Below, piece after piece: positions 1 to 10,446 of a DNA stretch of 21,813 bases; positions within the stretch are counted from its first letter, which is position 1, and each line of letters starts with the position of its first letter. The notes beneath the pieces were generated by a model. It made no database searches, was not told the origin of the DNA, and saw only the letters and a program-made list of their open reading frames with translations. Origin of the DNA: Psilocybe azurescens. Its lineage: Eukaryota > Basidiomycota > Agaricomycetes > Agaricales > Agrocybaceae. Made by a program: the position numbers and the translations under genes. The DNA lies in the NCBI GenBank assembly GCA_023853785.1, contig JAJIRX010000390.1, positions 1-21,813 on the forward strand, read 5' to 3'.

Positions 1-1208
1 TTGTACACAAGATTTCAATTGTCAATACATTCAGTCCATGGGATGATTGCCTATGTGGCACAATGATGTCTGACTCCTAAGTAGGTGATCACCTAATTTA
101 GCAAATAGCCTTTGTGATGTCTGGATGCAGAGACCATCTTGGCTAATTAGAGTTCTTTGCCACTTGGTAATTGCTTGTGAGGGACTGATAGGTGTTATAA
201 CTTTTAAGGTCCAAGAACAATTTTTTTGAAGAGTTTTTCCTTCTTGTGGGACTAATAGCTTTATCAATAGATTAGGTGATTGCCTCTGTCACTTAAAGGG
301 GCTGCTTGAATATCCATGAAAACTAAAAGGTAGGCTTTGAGTCATAGCCCTGATGAATAGGCCATACTATCCCTTAGTTAGTCTGGTAAAATTTACTACT
401 CTTGTTGTTACTAGGGAAGTGAAGCCTCAAAGTCTAATAATCTACAGTTTCTCCTACTCTTCACTAGTGTGATATACTAGTTTATTTACAGATAAAAATC
501 ACAAAAAATAAGAGCCTCTGGGTTTCACTATGAATTGTAAACAGACTGTTTACACCCTTTCAGTGGATCATCTCCTAGGTCACATGCTGATCTATCAATT
601 TCCAAGTTTGTATGACATTTGGATCATTGTGAGGCAATGCTAGCCATGTCCTACACTCTGTTGAAGCTCAAGAAAGAAATCTACAACTCATTTCAGCATT
701 TAAAGCAATTGCAAGGAAGGTCTGGAGCATCAGAAAGACTTTCCTATAGATTTTATTATGCTCTTTGCCTTTTCATTGATCATCCATGTTTCGGAATACC
801 TTGTGATGTCTTTTATGGTTTGCAGATATTTATTTCTCTTTCTCTTCATTCCTAGTTTCTTTTGCTCATCTGCAGACATTTATTCATCTTCATTGTTAGT
901 GTCTTTGTTTCATGATTGCTGCCTCTTTTGATTTAAATTTTTCATTCAGTTCTTTGTGTATCATTATTGCACCTTCTTACTTGTAACATACTGCAACTTT
1001 ATTCATCATTCAATATTCATAGTATAAAAGCATGTATTTTATCTACATTAAAATAGAAGTTTTCCAGCCCTCAGTTATAGTTCTTGTATCTTGCACCTTT
1101 GTTTTTAGAGCATTATACCTCATTCACAAGCCCCACACCTCATTTTCAGAAGCTTTGCTCCTTGTTCTCAAATGTTGCACCTCATCATCAAATGTCACAC
1201 ATTATTTA
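1..1208. other. AT-rich stretch with no recognisable gene
   Basis: No ORF here has a recognisable domain, and none has convincing splice structure. A 78-codon minus ORF (31-267) and a 78-codon plus ORF (619-855) are open by chance as far as I can tell. A 17-bp palindrome with one central base lies at 537-553, and T-rich imperfect direct repeats containing GCAGAYATTTATT occur around 820-895. The stretch flanks the foldback element and probably belongs to the same repeat block. Confidence 0.5.
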
Positions 1209-2060
1209 TACCCCCACTGCTGGCGCCAACCACTGTATGTCTGACATACAGCAATTTATAACATGACTTATGTAAGAATTGATGTAAGTATGACATATAG
1301 CATTATGTTTAGAAATAATACAGATATCAGACATATATTGTGTTCAGTGGCTGTATTTTGAACAAACACAATTTCTGTTTCTAAGCTATAAGTAAATAAA
1401 ACACCTGATTAAACATAATGTCTTTTCTTTGGCTGTTTGTTAAAGATACAGAATAGCTGTATATAATTACTATGTTTTACATACAGATATGGTGTATATG
1501 TTGCTGTATGTTATACAAACATAACTTGTCTAAATAAAACTTACAGTTAAAGAACAGAACTTCTGTTAGTAAAACAAACAGAATTTGTGTATGTAATTAC
1601 TGTATGTTGAACACAAAACATACAGTATTCAATTTGCTCAGGTATGTTTCAGTGTAAGTTTGACATACAGTAATTACATACACAAATTCTGTTTGTTTTA
1701 CTAACAGAAGTTCTGTTCTTTAACTGTAAGTTTTATTTAGACAAGTTATGTTTGTATAACATACAGCAATTATACACCATATTCGTATGTAAAACATACA
1801 GTAATTATATACAGCTATTCTGTATCTTTAAAACAGCAAAAAAGAAATTCTGTTTATTTGGTATTTTATATACTACAGCTTAGAAATAGAAATAGTGTTT
1901 GTTTAACATACAGCCACTGAACACAATATGTCTGATATCTGTATTATTTCTAAACATAATTGTTGTATACCATACATACATCAATTATTACATAAGTCAT
2001 ATATATAAATCACTGTATGTCCAATATACAGCAATCAGTGCCAGCAGTGCCCACCACACC
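1209..2060. mobile_element. Foldback element (giant hairpin, non-autonomous)
   Basis: The two halves, about 1209-1607 and 1663-2060, are inverted copies of each other along their whole length and diverge slightly toward the outside. The outer ends read CACTGCTGGC on the left and its reverse complement GCCAGCAGTG on the right. The octamer CTGTATGT/ACATACAG recurs about a dozen times across both arms, so the arms also fold locally (for example a small palindrome near 1230-1250). There is no coding capacity. C-rich flanks give no clear target-site duplication. This structure fits a foldback or long-hairpin MITE mobilised in trans by a DNA transposase; I cannot assign the superfamily. Confidence 0.75.
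1503..1767. repeat. Perfect 105-bp inverted repeat, 55-nt spacer
   Basis: Bases 1503-1607 are exactly the reverse complement of 1663-1767, by base-by-base reading, with 1608-1662 as the spacer. This is the core of the foldback element. A transcript through it would form a perfect 105-bp double-stranded RNA stem. Confidence 0.92.
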
Positions 2061-2340
2061 TCACCACACCTTGTCAGTTCCATCTGGTACAGCTTCCAGG
2101 ACCCAGTCTCACATCCTCAGAGCCTCAAGATAACTTCTCTCTGTGCCCTACACCTTCAAGTCTTAGCTTCCTCATTTGTTCTTTGAGTTTTATTTAGATT
2201 TTGTTTTTGTTGTGTGCATGGCAGAGCAGTGGTCTGGTGCTATCATCACTGCATGGGAATAAGTTAATGTCACTTACTTGGGTGCCAAAGCCATGTCACA
2301 CTGCAGGCAAAGTAAGTGAAAGTAAAGATGGAAGCATATA

Positions 2341-2810
2341 GTGAGGGACAAAACTGTACCAATGTTTGCAGTATTTCCAATAAATTATGAATAACTTGGG
2401 AACTAAGAAGGCTAGAGTCTCGAAAATTTAAAGGTAGGTAGCCTTGGATATTATCTATTTAACTATATGGCAAAAATTATGTAATCATGTTTTTTCCCAC
2501 ACTATAAATTTTTAATAAAATAAGTACATTGGTACAGTTTGTCCCTCTTGAAAATTATATACTATATTACAATATTTAGTACTTGGTGTATCCTCCTTGG
2601 ACTTTTACAGAAGCTGCTACCTGTTTAGGCATACTCTCCATCAAATTCTGACATACAGAAGCTGGAATTTCATTCCAAACCTTCTGAATGCTTTCCCAAA
2701 ATTCTGCTACGCTAGATGGATGGTTTTCATAGTCTCCAAGCCTTATTTTGAGATGAACCCAAAAGTGTTCAATTGTGTTAAAGTCTGCTGATTGTGGGGC
2801 CATACCAGTA
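2341..2810. mobile_element. Tc1/mariner-like element, 3'-end relic
   Basis: After a TA at 2339-2340 the element begins GTGAGGGACAAAACTGTACC. The same motif returns in inverted orientation at about 2526-2548, giving a terminal repeat of about 208 bp bounded at both edges by one motif. The C-terminus of a transposase on the minus strand follows. The element is cut at 2810 by the non-autonomous element starting at 2811, and no matching right terminus is seen beyond 3965. It is a different family from the copies at 17613 and 21447 but has the same terminal architecture. Confidence 0.8.
2576..2803 (-). pseudogene. Tc1-like transposase, C-terminal fragment
   Basis: Seventy-five codons carry the end of a DD34E-type transposase: MAPQSADFNTIEHFW holds the catalytic Glu in the usual P-Q-S-x-D-x-N-x-I-E-H context, followed by an SMPKQ segment and the GGYTKY terminus typical of this family. 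The usual W-P-P-Q tryptophan is absent, and everything upstream, including both catalytic Asp residues, is missing because another element begins at 2811. The stop lies 28 bp inside the inner copy of the terminal motif. It cannot encode an active enzyme. Confidence 0.85.
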
Positions 2811-2905
2811 CTTTACAGTGCCCCACAGGTACTGGTTGGAACCGATCAGAACCGGTCAGAATCCGGTCAGAATTTCTCATAATGTACTTAATCAGTGTAT
2901 AATAC

Positions 2906-3047
2906 AATGCTTAGTCAGCATTACATAATAATTGCTTACAAAAACTTATAAATAATATATTGAAATCACATGATATAGAATGCTTAGTCAGTATTATATA
3001 ATATTTCTTATATAAACTCTTAAATAATCATTCATATCACATGATAT
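2906..3047 (+). repeat. Direct repeat, two ~70-bp copies
   Basis: Copies at 2906-2976 and 2979-3047 both start AATGCTTAGTCAG and end in CACATGATAT, with substitutions and small indels between. They lie inside the AT-rich core of the non-autonomous element. Confidence 0.7.
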
Positions 3048-3078
3048 TTGTAATAAATGCGAAATTATAAAATACACT

Positions 3079-3148
3079 CAATAGGAATTGAACCAACAGC
3101 TTCATATATATTAATTCTATACACACATTACCAACTACACTATTATTG
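3079..3148 (-). ncRNA. tRNA-like sequence / possible SINE head
   Basis: Read on the minus strand, this 70-nt stretch has a pol III A-box match (TAGTGTAGTTGG at 3131-3142) and a near B-box (GGTTCAATTCC at 3084-3094; one change from GGTTCGANTCC). The spacing is normal for a tRNA, the outermost five bases pair (CAATA with TATTG), and a possible 5-bp anticodon stem sits between the boxes. The T-stem and the inner acceptor pairs are poor and the anticodon loop lacks the invariant U33, so it is not a functional tRNA. A tRNA-derived SINE remnant or tRNA pseudogene captured by the DNA element is the best reading. Confidence 0.5.
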
Positions 3149-3965
3149 CTTGTGGTATTATCAACATTTTATGAATTATATACCATTCTTTACAACACCC
3201 AATAATATATTCTGGCACTTCCTTTGAAGCTATACCCATATATTATATATCAAAATGATCAGAAAATTGAGGGCAATGCATCTGTAATTAGACCATCATC
3301 TGAATATTATGTCAGCATGTTCAATATACAAAATACTGTAAATTTGAATATATATAGATATTGTAAACTACATTTTGCAACAAAATAGCACTCTGATAGC
3401 TATATATTAATAGTGTTACAATAATAGAAATTAATGGAATACAAAGATTAATTTTATTCAAGACATTTAGATTATATAAGCACAGATTTATATGAAAATA
3501 GGTATTTCTTTACCAGAAATTTATTAATTTTATATAACTATTACATAAACATATTCTCCTCAATTTTACAATTCTAACAATACCAAATTTGTCACAAACT
3601 GTTGAGATCTATGTATACTTTTTGTGTTATTACTTGCTGAGCTGTAAATAGTATGCTGACATAATATAGTTCCGCTTGGTACCACTCAGATTCCACTTGG
3701 AATTGGGTCTAATTGGGTTTCAAATTTGATGAATTCCACCTGGATTCCAGTCAGATTCCGGTCGGATTCTGATCGGATTTTGGTTGGACTTGTTAACAGT
3801 GGAACCGGTCGGTACTGGTGGTTCCAATCAGAATCTGGTCGGAATCTGGTCGGAAAATTTTGGACATTTTACTGCTAATTTGGCAAGGACACTGCCAAAT
3901 AAAATTCTGGTCGGAACCGGTCAGATTCTGACTGGCTCCGATCGGTACCTGTGGGGAGTGTAAAG

Positions 3966-4505
3966 ACCTCCTCTCAGCAGTCTGTGGATCGATAATCGGA
4001 TCAGAAAACACCCACTGATACGAAAGGTCACATTCAAGATGGTCATAACGGTTAGGGGGATATATGATAAAGGTCCCAGTGCAGCATTCATGGACCGCAT
4101 AAAAAGACATTTTACAGGCCATCTAAGCCTGATGTCATCCCGCTACATCATGCTTCTTTGATTCCTCTTATTGGGATTGACGTGCGAGAACGTCGCTGAC
4201 AGATCTGTTATGAGACATCTTTGTACATTTTGAAGTCTGATAACTACGCAAATAAAAAGTTGAAGGATAGAATTTAACACCTTGTCGTAATGGGAGAAAC
4301 CTTCATTTAAGGTGAATTCGCATGTGGGAGTGAAAGTTCGTTCCTTACTTTATTTCGTTTCTGTGATCTGGAAAGGTACCTATCCACAGGGTGCACTTAT
4401 TGAAAGGAGTTTGCATAGACAATTGCGCACTTTGGAAATTATTAAAAAGGCTGGCGAGTTGAACCTCTGACATACTGTGACAGTCAATAGGATATATCTA
4501 CAACG
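3966..4505. other. Junction between repeat block and gene island; no assignable gene
   Basis: Base composition shifts here from AT-rich to mixed. A minus ORF starts at 4122 (MACKMSFYAVHECC...) and is cut off by the repeat element end at 3965; it could be the stump of an interrupted gene, but I recognise no domain. The rest would be the 3' flank of the lactonase ending at 4506. Confidence 0.5.
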
Positions 4506-6019
4506 TCAAGCAAACGCGAGTTTACTCGCTTTAGCCGCAATCTTCGCCAGGTATACATTCGCACCACCTAGAAGGACGAGACGCCCATCGCCTGCAAAGG
4601 CCATGTTGGCAACAGTAACCCCCGTAAAGAATTTCCCCAGCAGTACACCCTCAGAGGACCAGACATTTACGCCGTCCCCACATCCAGCATATACATTTCC
4701 AGCTGCGTCAAGCTCTATTCCGTCAGGAATGCCAGTATCTGCGTATGCAAAAACCCGTCTGTTTGTGAACACCTGAGATTTTGGATCTACGTCGAACTTG
4801 TATCTATTTAAAATCGTCGTAATTGGGGTTTAGGGTTTGGAAGGTTTGACGGGAATAGTTGATTACACACATTGTAGCGGTTCTTGTTTGGTCCGTGGTA
4901 CCGAGGCCAGTGAAGGCGCCTGTATCTGTCCTAATGATTGGGTTTGCATCAGCAAGAGAAATTTTAAGTTGAACACGCGGGCGTACACATAGACCACTGT
5001 TCCATCGTGGCTAAACGCTATCCCATTGCATTCCTGAAAGTCTGTGGCAACAACTCGGACCACACCAGTAGTCATATCGAATCTGTACACTTGATTGGGA
5101 AGGAGGGGTGGCGGACGAATTTGAAGTATGGACCCGAATCTTCCATGACAGAAGTTAGTCAAGGAACACACAAGTTTTAATTGTTAGACTGCTCACGAAA
5201 CATCAGTGAAGAAGATAGCCCTTGAGGTTGGGTGAACTTTAACGTCATCCAGGGAGTTAAACTGTCTCCCGAAGAAGTTATCCAGAAGAACTGTCGCGTT
5301 GAAGGGGGGTCTGGAATTGACAAGTACGACAGACGGCGGAAGAAGTCCCATGCCATTGGTCACAAACAGCAGAGATGACCCAATTGGGCCGGTTCCACCG
5401 TTAATCTGATGAACGGAGGGGGAACATTTATCTACAATAAATGAGGATATAGCCATGTTCTGAGGTCACAGTAGACGGACCGGTGTCGCTGGTACATTGA
5501 CTGCAGTAACATTAGTACCTTCCGCCTCCTGCAGCGCCCTCTCCACGGCAGTCATATTGATTTTGTTCACCACATTCTGCGTTGGGTCGAAACCAACGAA
5601 GAATAGTTCATCCGTTTCTTGAACATAGACCGGGGCTTCGTGTGCAAACAATGGAACGGTGTCATTGGAAGATATGACATTGAATGTAGGATTTGGGCCA
5701 ATAATGTTGAGAAAGGCAGGATCAAAAACTTGGAGAAAAGGAGGTTCGGATGCTGTGGGGTTGAAAAACTGTGTGGAAGATGAATTTCGGAAATTGCCAG
5801 TAGCCCCTAAGACAGTGAATGATCTGGGGTCGATGAACTACGGACGGTTCTTTCAAGGCAACTCTACTAACAGCCTTTTTGGAGACGTACCACCGAACCA
5901 GATGGAACACTATTCTGGGCGAGGACACCCAGTGAGCTTATAAATGCACCGGCATTGATGAAGCCAGGACCAGTCAACCGCATTATGCAAAGCAGGGACA
6001 ATGTCTGGCAGCTATCCAT
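4506..6019 (-). CDS. Secreted SMP-30/gluconolactonase-like lactonase, copy A
   Basis: Six-bladed beta-propeller lactonase of the SMP-30/gluconolactonase/LRE family (same broad family as fungal lactonohydrolase), a divalent-metal hydrolase of lactones. Exons: 5891-6019, 5481-5837, 5197-5431, 4987-5139, 4871-4930, 4506-4803; about 410 residues. Introns are 49-67 nt; phases 0,0,2,2,2. The N-terminus is hydrophobic, signal-like (GAFISSLGVLAQ). The expected metal ligands are present: Glu in HEAPVY (about residue 110), Asn in CNGIAFSHDG (about 279) and Asp in IPDGIELDAAGN (about 339). Exon 3 is one base short for its phases: a G run at 5418-5422 has five bases where both paralogs imply six. It is otherwise intact. 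Intron 2 uses an unusual GTCCGT donor. Start chosen from alignment of exon 1 with the paralogs and the upstream TATA. The precise substrate is unknown. Confidence 0.85.
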
Positions 6020-7163
6020 CGCGCTGTTATTATATACGAGTCTAGCAGCAGATATAAATTCTAGTTTCTCCCATGGATAATAGCTATGTCATCAAAGAAC
6101 CAGGTGAGCTCCTAGTTCAGACTACAGCGCCCCTTTTCTCATGTAAGACCAACGACCTAGCAAGTAAATTGCCATTTCCGCTATGACTAATCCCGTTAAT
6201 ATCATTAACCTCTTACCGTTGCAATATATATTTCTGAAGCTCGATGTGTTAGGAACATTTGTTGCCCTCGACTTGAAACGAAGGCGAGAGGGTATAGCGT
6301 TTACTGAAGAGCAAAGGGTACTAGGATACTCCGCTGACTAAAAGACTATCAGAAGGGATCAAAATAGTTTGTCTATCTCACGATTGACGTTTCTCGGACA
6401 CAGGTATTCCTGTTTGAATTCATTTTAATCTATGCTACGTCCCGCAGTCTCACCGCCAGTATACCATGGGTACGTCATTACACTCAGGCCGCTCTGTGCC
6501 GTCTAACTGTTAAAACCACCGTTTGTCGTTGGGAAGGATAAAATATCATCCGATTGCGATACTGCGATACGTGATTTATTAGCAAGGACGTAAATGGACC
6601 TGAGCTCATGGGGGATTTGTAACATCGCCTTATCCTCCTTGATATCCATTCAAAAGACGGGGAGAGCTGTATGTTCTCCTTTCCCTCACGAAATGTAGCT
6701 GGATTGTTTATTTGATTATTCATTCATGTAAATTCGTTGACTAAAGATAGAGCCTGGTACAGAAATTGACGGAACGATATTTATTGGGCGGTTAGGACAG
6801 CTCTGAAAGACTCATGTAAACAACCTTCTTCTGCTCGTACAATACTGAACGGCTTGTCTGACATGAACCCATACACTCCGAGCGAAAGGCTTGGTTGAAG
6901 GAAAACGGAAATGGCGATGTACGATGTACAAGCAATCCAATTGCCGCGCAGTTGGCCCCCTTCATAAGTTTCAAACACGGCAGAACAATCATTACCGGGG
7001 TCTTCCAAATGCTAATCACTTTATTCAGGTTCAACTAAAAAGAAAGAAATGGACGCTCAGCGCTAAGCGCTAAGCAACTACGGGTACATCACAGCTTCAC
7101 GTTGGGTTTATAATAGTGTCCTAATTATAAATAAATTATAGCTCGTCTGTAATTGCTCTCTCT
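6020..7163. other. Intergenic region between lactonases A and B
   Basis: No gene can be supported. Minus ORFs at 6484-6723 and 6781-7034 lack recognisable domains, signal peptides or convincing splice sites. A small near-palindromic GCTTAGCGCT cluster sits at about 7058-7075. The left part would contain the promoter of copy A and the right end the 3' flank of copy B. Confidence 0.5.
6051..6060 (-). promoter_or_regulatory. TATA-like element of lactonase A
   Basis: AATTTATATC on the minus strand, about 32-41 bp before the ATG. A second TATA-like string (GTATATAATAA) lies only about 16 bp before the ATG. Confidence 0.35.
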
Positions 7164-8682
7164 TCATGGGAAAGATACTTTGCCAGCCCTCGCAGATATT
7201 TTGGCCAAGTAGAGATTGGCCCCACCAAGAAGTAACAAGCGCCCATCACCTGCAAAGGCCATATTGGCCACAGTAACTCCTGTGAAGAACTTACCGAGGA
7301 GTACACCATCTGGAGACCAGACATTCACGCCGTCTCCACAGCCTGAATACACATTTCCGGCCGCATCAAGGTTTATGCCATCTGGAATGCCTGTGTCTGC
7401 GTATGCAAACACGCGCCTGTTTAGGAAAATCTGGCTCCTCTGATCGATGTCATATTTATAACTGTTAGGTCATAAAATATGATGTAGTCAGGGGTGGGTC
7501 TGCCTTATTATGAAGGAAGATGAAGCCTACATTGTCGCAGCTTTGGTTGGATCCAAAGCAACTAAGTTAAAAAGGCGCCGGTATCTGTCCTATATTCGAA
7601 TTCAGTGCAAAGTATACATGCAATAAGGGGATATCTATATACACATATGCAGTTTTCCCGTCTTGAGAGAAGGCTATGCCGTTAGGTTGCTGGAAGTCGG
7701 TAGCCACCACTCGGACCGCACCCGTTGCGGGGTCAAACCTATACACCTGATTGGTCAAAACAGGCGGAGGTCGAAGCCCCACCAGGTTTCCAACTCTGGG
7801 AGACGTAGGTCAGTCAGAACATTAATATAAATCATTGGATAACATACGAGGGGTCTGTGAAAAACAGTGCTCCAGAAGTCGGGTGTATTTTGATGTCGTT
7901 GATGGAGCTAAATTGGCGACCAAAGAAGTTATCCAGCAACACCGTTGCGTTATAAGGGGGCCTTGGGTTGACAAGGACAACTGATGCTGGAGAATTCTGA
8001 GTTCCGAATGTTGCAAATACGATCGAAGACCTGTAAGGTCCCGTTCCGCCATTGGCAATCTGAACCGAAGGAGGCAGAGACAACTATATAAATCACGAAG
8101 GGAAATTTATTGGGGATTAAGAACGAGTCATATTTGGATGCGTAGGAGAGTATACTCACCGGTGTTGCTGGAACGTTCACCGTCGTCGTGTTCGAGCCTC
8201 TAAGTGCCGTTTCAATGTCGGCCAGACTGATTTTGCTCACGACATTCTGGGTTGGATCGAAGCCTGTAAAGAAAAGCTCGTCCGTCACCAGGAACATATA
8301 CCGGTGCCTCACGCGCAAAAGAAAGAGCGGAGGTGTTGGTAGAGACGATGTTGAATGTGGGATTAGAACCGATAATGTTTAGAAATCCGGAGTCGAAGAT
8401 CTGAAAAAATGGTGGCTCAGTCGAGGTTGGATTAAACACTTCGGTAGATGAGTTTCGGAAGCGACCATTGGGGCCTAGAACAGCGAATGATCTGGTATCT
8501 ACCGTCTAAAGCAAATTAAATGATTAAAAATGGTTGCTCGCACGGGCGACATTGAACTCTACAACGGATTGCCTAGGGGTAGAGATGGTACTGCCGCCTG
8601 ACGTCTGTGCAGCGACCCCCACAATCTTTACGATTACCATGGTCACAAACACGCTTTTAGCTAGAAAACTGGGTATAGGCAT
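7164..8682 (-). CDS. Secreted SMP-30/gluconolactonase-like lactonase, copy B (frame-broken)
   Basis: Second paralog, closest to copy A. Exons: 8563-8682, 8160-8505, 7848-8083, 7643-7795, 7531-7589, 7164-7461; about 403 residues if the frame is read through. All five introns (52-76 nt) sit at the same positions and phases as in copies A and C. The metal-ligand motifs are kept: Glu in REAPVYV, Asn in QPNGIAFSQDG, Asp in IPDGINLDAAGN. Exon 1 codes a hydrophobic signal-anchor-like start (SVFVTMVIVKIVGVAAQ). Two frame breaks are visible: one extra base near 8288-8289 just before the TDELFF block, and one missing base in the A run 7569-7573 after TDTGAF. Either this copy is a recent pseudogene or the assembly has indel errors; the protein is well conserved on both sides of each break. 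Confidence 0.82.
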
Positions 8683-9596
8683 CCTTTGAAGTGTCAGAAT
8701 AGGAAGGATGTTTATGGAGGGAATGAATTTCTGAGCTTAAAATTGTCAGCTATTTATTCGAAATCGGGTTTTCTCGTGGATATAAAATATTTCTAAGAAT
8801 GCATTGTGAAATCCTGCCGGCGTCTTTCTAGGAGACATTGATAACGGATCTTTTGAACTAGCCAATTGTCAGATATGATATATGGAGCAAAAAGTCGTAA
8901 TCAATCTTCTAATTTAGCTTAAGCGTCTTGGTAATGACTTTGATTCCGTGTTGTATCATTTGGTCTCGTTAGGTCAATGGATTGAAGGAGTTAGTGATAA
9001 TAAGTAATGGGTCATTGCTGTATCTACTGATCAACATTCTCAATAACCTAGACTAGCGAGTTGTGAGTGCACTCTTTTGGAAGAACCAAATTGCCGATAA
9101 CCGCCACTCGGAGTAAGCTATGACCATTAAAGTAACTCTTGCAATAGGCTGTGCGTTTTTTGTTCGTAAACTTGTGAATTTGTCGGAGGACAACATTTCT
9201 CCGAGAAATTTATTCTGGAGTCTTGGATACTTGGCGCTGGTTTGATTGAATCTTATCTCCTAGTAAGATGGTAAAACGGCGAAAACACGGTCATCACAGA
9301 ATGGGATTCTAGCTGGCAGAATAAAAACGTTGCTAATGTCCATGGGCGGGTTACGGAGAAGCAATATATGGAGTTTGTCTGAAAGAATGAGGAACGCAGA
9401 CGCATTACGTAGTGCTATACTTTGTGATTTACAACCCACACTTGTGGGCTATTCCCAACTAGTGATGAGTGTTGCTATCGAGGGTTGAATCGCGCTTGGG
9501 TTGACTTACTAGAAAGTTTCTGATCGTTCGGACAAGTTTTCTCTGGGTCTAAGAGATCACGCCTCAGCTACAATGTATAGATGGTCCAGGAGCAAA
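8683..9596. other. Intergenic region, no gene seen
   Basis: Both strands were read and no ORF with splice structure, domain or signal peptide stands out. The right part is the 3' flank of the short secreted protein at 9597; the left part would hold the promoter of lactonase B (AATAAATAG-like AT-rich string about 65 bp upstream of its ATG). Confidence 0.5.
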
Positions 9597-9791
9597 CTAA
9601 ACATACATAATCTCGTCAGAGTTTGCTTGGTCTTGAGCGAATAAGGGGTCGTCCCAATCGCTTATGCGATGTTCTGGTGCTCGCGGAGTTATGGATTCCG
9701 AAGTTTGCCGCAACGGACTTGCGGAAGAGATCGTGATAAGTAGCGCAAGAACAAAGGCGACAGTGGACGAAAGGCGATGGAAAATGCTCAT
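9597..9791 (-). CDS. Short secreted protein (64 aa), unknown function
   Basis: Starts MSIFHRLSSTVAFVLALL and shows a classic signal peptide: short basic n-region, hydrophobic core to about residue 22, likely cleavage after SSA near residue 24. The remaining 40 residues are polar and acidic (HRISDWDDPLFAQDQ), with no cysteine and no C-terminal CaaX box, which argues against a lipidated pheromone. A clear TATA box lies upstream (9854-9864). The last codons overlap a strong GTATGT donor (ATT AT|GTATGT), so further exons may exist: splicing to the AG at about 9548 would replace the tail with about 13 different residues and meet another strong GTAAGT donor. I keep the unspliced model. No family is recognised. 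Confidence 0.55.
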   Translation of the reverse strand: MSIFHRLSSTVAFVLALLITISSASPLRQTSESITPRAPEHRISDWDDPLFAQDQANSDEIMYV

Positions 9792-10446
9792 GATTTGCGT
9801 TTGCGATGTGGTGAACGCTCCGAGGGATTGAAGTTCGAAAGACGTTCATTGGTGATTTTTATAGTCGGGAGCTAGAGAGGCTTCCACTCTTGATCCTCTA
9901 CCAAGAAGACACCATAGAGGCTAAAGCGGAAAATAAAACTTCTAGACTCCAAATGCCATGTAGATGTTAGCTAGTTGGATGGAGAACTACTGGCGGACGT
10001 TTCACAATGCAGCCTCAGTCGGAGCACGTCTAACAGTCGTCTTCTGCATAAGACTAGTGCCCCGTTGCCTCGGTATGATGACATCGGAGTTTTAGTCACT
10101 CAGAGCCGTAGCCAATGCGCTGCTTGTACTAATTGACATCCCTGACGACTCGAACATTTCAGACGCGTAATTCAACGTTCAACGTTCAACATTCAAACAA
10201 TCACCCTATTTTAGCGTTGGGCATTCGGACATCAGTCATTCGTGATGCATGATGTAATGTACAGGCAATGGCCTCTCCGGTTTGGAAGCACACAGGGTTG
10301 ATGTGCGAATTACAAACGACAAGAAAGCCTAGGCGCCTATGGCCGCTTGATTTGGTACTGGAAAGATTTTTATCGTACAGGCTTGAAATCCTCGCGCTAT
10401 GACTATGTAGGCTAGACAGCGGGTGATAGGTGAGAAATCCCAATAA
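9792..10446. other. Intergenic region upstream of the short secreted protein
   Basis: Apart from the TATA box at 9854-9864 nothing is recognised. A triplicated CAACGTTCAACGTTCAACATT-type string occurs at about 10172-10195. Minus ORF 10201-10443 lies in the 3' flank of the oxygenase and has no features of a gene. Confidence 0.45.
9854..9864 (-). promoter_or_regulatory. TATA box of the 9597-9791 gene
   Basis: CTATAAAAATC on the minus strand, about 63-73 bp upstream of the ATG; a good match to the TATA consensus. Confidence 0.55.

Larger units (their letters stand above)
2811..3965. mobile_element. 1155-bp non-autonomous DNA element with subterminal repeats
   Basis: The left end CTTTACAGTGCCCCACAGG and the right end are inverted matches (right-end reverse complement CTTTACACTCCCCACAGG). 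Both subterminal zones are packed with degenerate units such as GGTCAGAATC and GGAACCGGTC, while the middle is very AT-rich and non-coding. The element interrupts the Tc1 relic. I see no target-site duplication, and the sequence beyond 3965 does not resume the Tc1 relic. The subterminal repeat clusters resemble hAT-type organisation, but that assignment is inference. A related element begins at 20610. Confidence 0.75.

Noticed and set aside
3793..4122. 109-codon minus ORF at the repeat/gene border
   Set aside because: Half of it is the subterminal repeat of the non-autonomous element and the rest has no recognisable domain; possibly a stump of an interrupted gene, but not supportable.
6781..7034. 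Two overlapping minus ORFs between lactonases A and B
   Set aside because: No domain, no signal peptide, and no plausible splice partners; they overlap in different frames as random ORFs do.
9597..9791. Short secreted protein as a mating pheromone precursor
   Set aside because: It has a signal peptide and no C-terminal CaaX motif, the opposite of basidiomycete pheromone precursors.
9616..9849. 77-codon ORF overlapping the short secreted protein in another frame
   Set aside because: Lacks a signal peptide, and its start lies closer to the TATA box than usual; the frame with the signal peptide is the better gene.
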